From DATCDE01 sp038252405 (lineage in GTDB: Bacteria > Actinomycetota > Actinomycetes > Prado026), in contig JBBSAJ010000067.1 in NCBI GenBank assembly GCA_038252405.1, positions 1-6,759 on the forward strand: a DNA stretch of 6,759 nt. The letters are read 5' to 3'. A program made the position numbers and the translations under genes. The notes beneath the pieces were generated by a model. That model made no database searches. It was not told the origin of the DNA and saw only the letters and a program-made list of their open reading frames with translations. This document shows, piece after piece, positions 3,746 to 6,759 of the stretch; position 1 is the stretch's first letter, and the number at the start of each line of letters is the position of its first letter.

Positions 3746-6343
3746 GTGCTGTCCGGGTGGGCCGCCGCGCCGGCCCGCTTCCGCGAGGACGCCAACGCCG
3801 AGGAGGACGCCGCCCTCGGCGGCTACCGGGACCGGCTGGTCATCGAGTTGGCGCAAAACGCCGCCGACGCTGTCACCGCTACCGGCGACAGCGGCGGCGG
3901 CCGGCTGCTGCTGCGGCTGGACGGCGAGCAGCTGACCGCGGCGAACACCGGGCGGCCGCTGGACGCCGACGGCGTGCAGGCGCTGGCCACCCTGCGCGCC
4001 TCCGCCAAGCGCGACGACCGCGGGTCGGTGGGCCGGTTCGGGGTGGGCTTCGCCGCGGTGCTCGCGGTCACCGACGAGCCGGTCGTCGCCTCGAGGACCG
4101 GGGCGGTCGGCTGGTCGGCCGCACGGACCCGGGAGGAGGTCGGGCAGGTCCCGGCGCTGGCCGAGGAGCTGGCCCGTCGCGACGGGCAGGTGCCGGTGCT
4201 GCGGCTGCCCTACCCGAGTGACGCCGAGCCGCCGCCAGGGTTCGACACCGTCGTCGTGCTGCCGCTGCGGGCCGGCACCCGGCGGGTGGCCGAACGGCTG
4301 CTCGACGAGGTGGACGCGGGCCTGCTGCTCATGCTGCCGGCGCTGGCCGAGGTGGCCGTCGAGGTCGACGGGGTGCGCCGGACGTTCCGGGCCGCTGACC
4401 TGGACGTGCGCTCGGTCGAGGCCACCGGCCGGCTGGACCCGCAGCTGCTCGCGGACCGGCCCACCGAGGAGCGGGCCGCCCGGCAGTGGTGGGTCCGCTG
4501 GGCCGCCCCGCTGCCGGCCGGGACGCTGCCGGTGCTGCACGCCCCCACCCCGACGGACGAGCCGCTGGACCTGCCGGCCCTGCTGCTCGGCTCGTTCCCG
4601 CTGGCCCCCGACCGCCGGCACGTGGCGCCCGGCCCGCTGCGCGACTTCCTGGTGCAGCGGGCCGCGGACGCCTACGCCGAGCTGGTCGCCGGGGTGACCG
4701 GTCCGGACGCCGTACTGGCCCTGGTGCCCGGCCCGGTGGGCGCCGGCCCGCTCGACGCCGAGCTGCGACGGGCCATCGTCGAGCGGCTCGCGGACGCCCC
4801 GGTGCTGCCGGGCGGGCGGCGGCCCGGCGACGCGGTCGCGGTCGACGGGCTGCCCGAGGCGGCCTACCCGACGCTGGCCGAGGTGCTCCCCGGCCTGTTG
4901 CCGCCGCAGTGGGCCGGACGCCGCGAGCTGGACCGGCTGGGCGTGCGCCGGATGCGGCTGGCCGACCTGGTCGACGACCTGGCCGCGCTGGACCGGCCGC
5001 CGTCCTGGTGGCACGGGTTGTACGAGGGGCTGGCCGGCGCCGAGCGGGAGGCGCTGTCCGGCCTGCCGGTGCCGCTGGCCGACGGCCGGCTGGTCCGCGG
5101 CCCGCGCGGGGTGGTCCTGGACGCCGCCCCCGAGCTGGCCGCGCTGGGACTGCGGGTGGTGCACCCGCAGGCGGCGCACCCGCTGCTCGAACGGCTGGGC
5201 GCGCTGCCGGGCCGCCCCGAGGTGCTGCTCGACCTGCCCGCCGTCCGGGCCGCCGTGGCCGCCTCCGTGGACGCCGACGACCCCGAGCCGGTGGCCGTGG
5301 CCGTGCTCGGGCTGGTCGCCGACGGGGCGGTACGGCCCGGCGAGCGGCCGTGGCTGGCCGAGCTCGCGGTGCGCGACGACGAGGGCGGCTGGTCGGCCGC
5401 CGGCGAGCTGCTGCTGCCGGACGCGCCGCTGGCCCAGGTGCTGACCCCGGACGCCCTGGGCGTCGTCGACCCGGCCTGGGCGGACCGGTTCGGCGCCACG
5501 GCGTTGGCCGCAGTGGGCTGCCTGTCCACGTTCGCCCTGGTCGTCGACGTCGACCTGCCCCTGACCGCCCCCGACCACGACCTGGACGCCGAGGACGAGT
5601 GGGCCGACGACCTGCTGGACGACCTGCTGGACGACCTGCCCGAGCAGGACGTCCCGCCCGTGGTGGGCGAGTTCGTCGCCGTCCGCGACCTCGACCTGGT
5701 CGACCCGGACCGCTGGCCGCAGGCGCTGCCGCTGCTCGCGGGCGACCCCGCGCTGCGGGCCGCGGTGGTCACCCCGGTGCGGCTGCGCCTCGCGGACGGC
5801 CGGTCGGTGGACCGGCCGTCGTACACCGGGTGGTGGCTGGGCCGCTACGCCCGGCTGGACGGGCAGCCGCCCAGCCGGCTGCGCGCGCCCGGGTCGGACC
5901 CGGCCCTGGGCGCCCTGCTGGCGGAGGCTCCCGACCTGGGTCTGGACGCCGACTTCCTGGCGGCGATCGGCATGGCCACCCGGCTCACCGACGTGGTGGC
6001 CGCCCCGATGCTGCTGCCCCTGGTCCGGGCCGGCTCCCGGCCGGACCCGGGGCTGCGCCCGGACGGCGACGGGTCCGAGCGGCCGGTGCCCGGCGTCGCG
6101 GCCCGGGTGCTGGCCGGTGCCCCGGCGACCTTCCGGGAGCACGACGACCTGCGGGTGGCCGGCGTGCCCTGCGACTGGTGGGTGGACGACGACGCCACCG
6201 TGCACGCGGCGACGGTCGAGGGGCTGGCCCGCGGGCTGGCCTGGGCCGTCGACCGCTGGGAGTGCCGGCTGCTGCTGGCCGCCGTCCTGGCCGAGCCGGA
6301 CCGGGTCGACGAGCTGCTGGCCGAGGCTGCCTGGGATGGCTAG
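3746..6343 (+). CDS. Large protein with N-terminal Hsp90/sacsin-like (GHKL) ATPase domain
   Basis: 865 residues from the GTG at 3746 (882 if translation begins at ACG 3695). The N-terminal ~200 residues are a GHKL ATPase domain of the sacsin/Hsp90 kind: ELAQNAADA (34-42) is the N-box, with E34 and N38 matching the catalytic Glu and Mg-binding Asn of Hsp90; AANTGRPL (65-72) is the adenine-binding motif but with Asn67 where Hsp90 has Asp; GRFGVGF (96-102) is the lid/G2 motif. The preceding RFREDANAEED (11-21) is typical of the actinobacterial family annotated as sacsin N-terminal ATPase-like proteins. The remaining ~650 residues are Leu/Ala/Pro-rich with no domain I recognise; residues about 615-634 are an acidic stretch (DDLLDDLLDDL). 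No signal peptide or membrane span is seen. It follows DUF3027 directly, probably overlapping it. A chaperone-like role is inferred from the ATPase domain only; substrate and pathway are unknown. Confidence 0.88.
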   Translation: MLSGWAAAPARFREDANAEEDAALGGYRDRLVIELAQNAADAVTATGDSGGGRLLLRLDGEQLTAANTGRPLDADGVQALATLRASAKRDDRGSVGRFGVGFAAVLAVTDEPVVASRTGAVGWSAARTREEVGQVPALAEELARRDGQVPVLRLPYPSDAEPPPGFDTVVVLPLRAGTRRVAERLLDEVDAGLLLMLPALAEVAVEVDGVRRTFRAADLDVRSVEATGRLDPQLLADRPTEERAARQWWVRWAAPLPAGTLPVLHAPTPTDEPLDLPALLLGSFPLAPDRRHVAPGPLRDFLVQRAADAYAELVAGVTGPDAVLALVPGPVGAGPLDAELRRAIVERLADAPVLPGGRRPGDAVAVDGLPEAAYPTLAEVLPGLLPPQWAGRRELDRLGVRRMRLADLVDDLAALDRPPSWWHGLYEGLAGAEREALSGLPVPLADGRLVRGPRGVVLDAAPELAALGLRVVHPQAAHPLLERLGALPGRPEVLLDLPAVRAAVAASVDADDPEPVAVAVLGLVADGAVRPGERPWLAELAVRDDEGGWSAAGELLLPDAPLAQVLTPDALGVVDPAWADRFGATALAAVGCLSTFALVVDVDLPLTAPDHDLDAEDEWADDLLDDLLDDLPEQDVPPVVGEFVAVRDLDLVDPDRWPQALPLLAGDPALRAAVVTPVRLRLADGRSVDRPSYTGWWLGRYARLDGQPPSRLRAPGSDPALGALLAEAPDLGLDADFLAAIGMATRLTDVVAAPMLLPLVRAGSRPDPGLRPDGDGSERPVPGVAARVLAGAPATFREHDDLRVAGVPCDWWVDDDATVHAATVEGLARGLAWAVDRWECRLLLAAVLAEPDRVDELLAEAAWDG
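5606..5641 (+). repeat. 12-bp tandem repeat, three units, encoding an acidic DDLL run
   Basis: GACGACCTGCTG occurs at 5606-5617 and 5618-5629, with a third imperfect unit GACGACCTGCCC at 5630-5641. It keeps the reading frame and encodes DDLLDDLLDDLP (residues 621-632 of the ATPase protein), part of a longer acidic segment beginning EDEW. The unit number could vary between strains by slippage without breaking the frame. Confidence 0.9.
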
Positions 6344-6464
6344 CGATCGGGGGCCGGCCAGCGAGGGCGGAGCGGCCCGGGGCAGGACGGGTCAACGGTT
6401 CCGGGATGCGTGGCGCAGCCTCGCACGCGTGAGGTCAGCAGTACCCGCTCGTGAGCACAACACG
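6344..6464. other. 121-bp intergenic region between convergent genes
   Basis: No coding sequence, tRNA or promoter that I can support lies here. Apart from the hairpin near its left end it holds a second short inverted repeat, GCGTG (6408-6412) and CACGC (6424-6428), around an 11-nt centre, which could be a terminator stem for either convergent gene. The region separates the conserved block from the HNH gene. Confidence 0.5.
6351..6378 (+). terminator. Possible hairpin terminator after the ATPase gene
   Basis: Seven bases past the TAG stop, GGGCCG (6351-6356) pairs with CGGCCC (6373-6378) around a 16-nt loop. There is no U-tract, as is usual for GC-rich actinobacteria, so the call rests on position and base pairing and is weak. 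Confidence 0.3.
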
Positions 6465-6759
6465 TCAGGCAGCGCGGTCCGGTGGTCCCTCGGCGCTGTG
6501 GGTCAGCTTCAGCGTCGACGATCTGCGTAGATCCCAGGTCGAGGGCGACGTCTGGATCTCGGTGCCGTCGGGTCTGAGCGTTCGGTATCCGCCGCCGGCG
6601 CGTTTGAGGATCCGGAACCCGCCTTCGTGGACGTCGTGGTGGTGTCGGGTGCACAACACGACGAGGTTGGCCCGGTCGGTGCGGCCGCCGTGTGACCAGG
6701 GGGTCAGGTGGTGGATCTCGCACCAGGCCGAGGGTCGGTCGCAGCCGGTGAAGCGGCAG
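6465..6759 (-). CDS. HNH endonuclease, DUF222/13E12-repeat type, C-terminal fragment
   Basis: Only the last 97 codons are present; the gene begins beyond the right edge. The fragment is the HNH nuclease domain with its tail: CRFTGC, WCEIHHLTPWSHGG, ANLVVLC and RHHHDVH in that order. The EIHH histidines, the Asn of ANL and the HHH/DVH histidines make the HNH (beta-beta-alpha metal) active site, while the CxxxxC pair together with the Cys of VVLC and a following His is the usual zinc knuckle. The segment FRILKRAGGGYRTLRPDGTEI is the characteristic stretch after the HNH in DUF222 proteins. The family is multicopy in many actinobacteria (REP13E12-like in mycobacteria) and associated with repeat or mobile DNA. 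Its ends here look intact. The DUF222 domain itself is inferred, since it lies outside the window. Confidence 0.92.
   Translation of the reverse strand, partial: CRFTGCDRPSAWCEIHHLTPWSHGGRTDRANLVVLCTRHHHDVHEGGFRILKRAGGGYRTLRPDGTEIQTSPSTWDLRRSSTLKLTHSAEGPPDRAA

Noticed and set aside
3674..6205. A very long open frame on the minus strand opposite the ATPase gene.
   Set aside because: It encodes low-complexity Gly/Arg/Gln/His/Val-rich sequence with no recognisable motif, as expected antisense to a 74% GC gene. The plus strand has clear GHKL motifs.
6402..6429. Resemblance to the 5' half of a tRNA-Pro (CGGGATGCGTGGCGCAGCCT).
   Set aside because: The D-arm-like part is not followed by an anticodon arm, T-loop GTTCRA or matching acceptor strand, so no tRNA can fold; at most a chance similarity or an old attachment-site remnant, which I cannot support.
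4486..6432. A long second plus-strand frame inside the ATPase gene.
   Set aside because: It is almost wholly Arg/Gly/Ala/Pro, the typical out-of-frame reading of GC-rich coding DNA, and has no Shine-Dalgarno or domain.
1..6759. CRISPR arrays, riboswitches, rRNA and complete tRNA genes.
   Set aside because: No spaced direct repeats, no conserved aptamer core and no complete tRNA pattern were seen on either strand.

Overview
The window is about 74% GC by eye, with strong third-position G/C bias, GTG starts, TANNNT -10 boxes next to start codons, and actinobacteria-specific families (a CspB of the mycobacterial Rv0871 type, DUF3027, DUF222-type HNH). This points to a high-GC actinobacterium. 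A geodermatophilid or other Frankia-like lineage is plausible, but that placement is a guess.

Layout. Positions 1-136 are the transposase-side end of an IS5-family insertion sequence, cut by the window edge and abutting a CTAG tetramer. Next comes a two-domain gene (219-1691) that joins a complete HAD phosphatase to a three-cysteine LarE sulfur transferase. Its 3' end overlaps the end of a convergent 76-codon membrane-hairpin gene (1682-1912). Divergent from that gene is cspB (2022-2405), which converges on a small lipoprotein gene (2440-2886, minus). Back to back with the lipoprotein is a DUF3027 gene (2938-3714), followed by a large gene for a protein with an Hsp90/sacsin-like ATPase domain at its N-terminus (3746-6343 by conventional starts, probably beginning at 3695). 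The right edge holds the C-terminal end of a minus-strand HNH endonuclease of the DUF222/13E12 type (6465-6759).

How the genes relate. From 2022 to 6343 the block looks like conserved actinobacterial core. The order cspB - exported/lipoprotein - DUF3027 recalls, from memory, the M. tuberculosis Rv0871 to Rv0877 neighbourhood. DUF3027 and the ATPase form an overlapping, probably translationally coupled pair, and are the best candidates here for an uncharacterised system: a putative zinc-binding protein made with a GHKL ATPase. The block is flanked by mobile or repeat-prone elements, the IS on the left and the HNH on the right. At least three genes appear to have promoters that would give leaderless mRNAs.

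The most notable points are the HAD-LarE fusion with a heptad-repeat linker, the ATPase whose conserved-looking N-terminus lies upstream of any ATG/GTG/TTG but behind a good Shine-Dalgarno and an ACG codon, and the Asp-to-Asn change in its nucleotide-binding motif.
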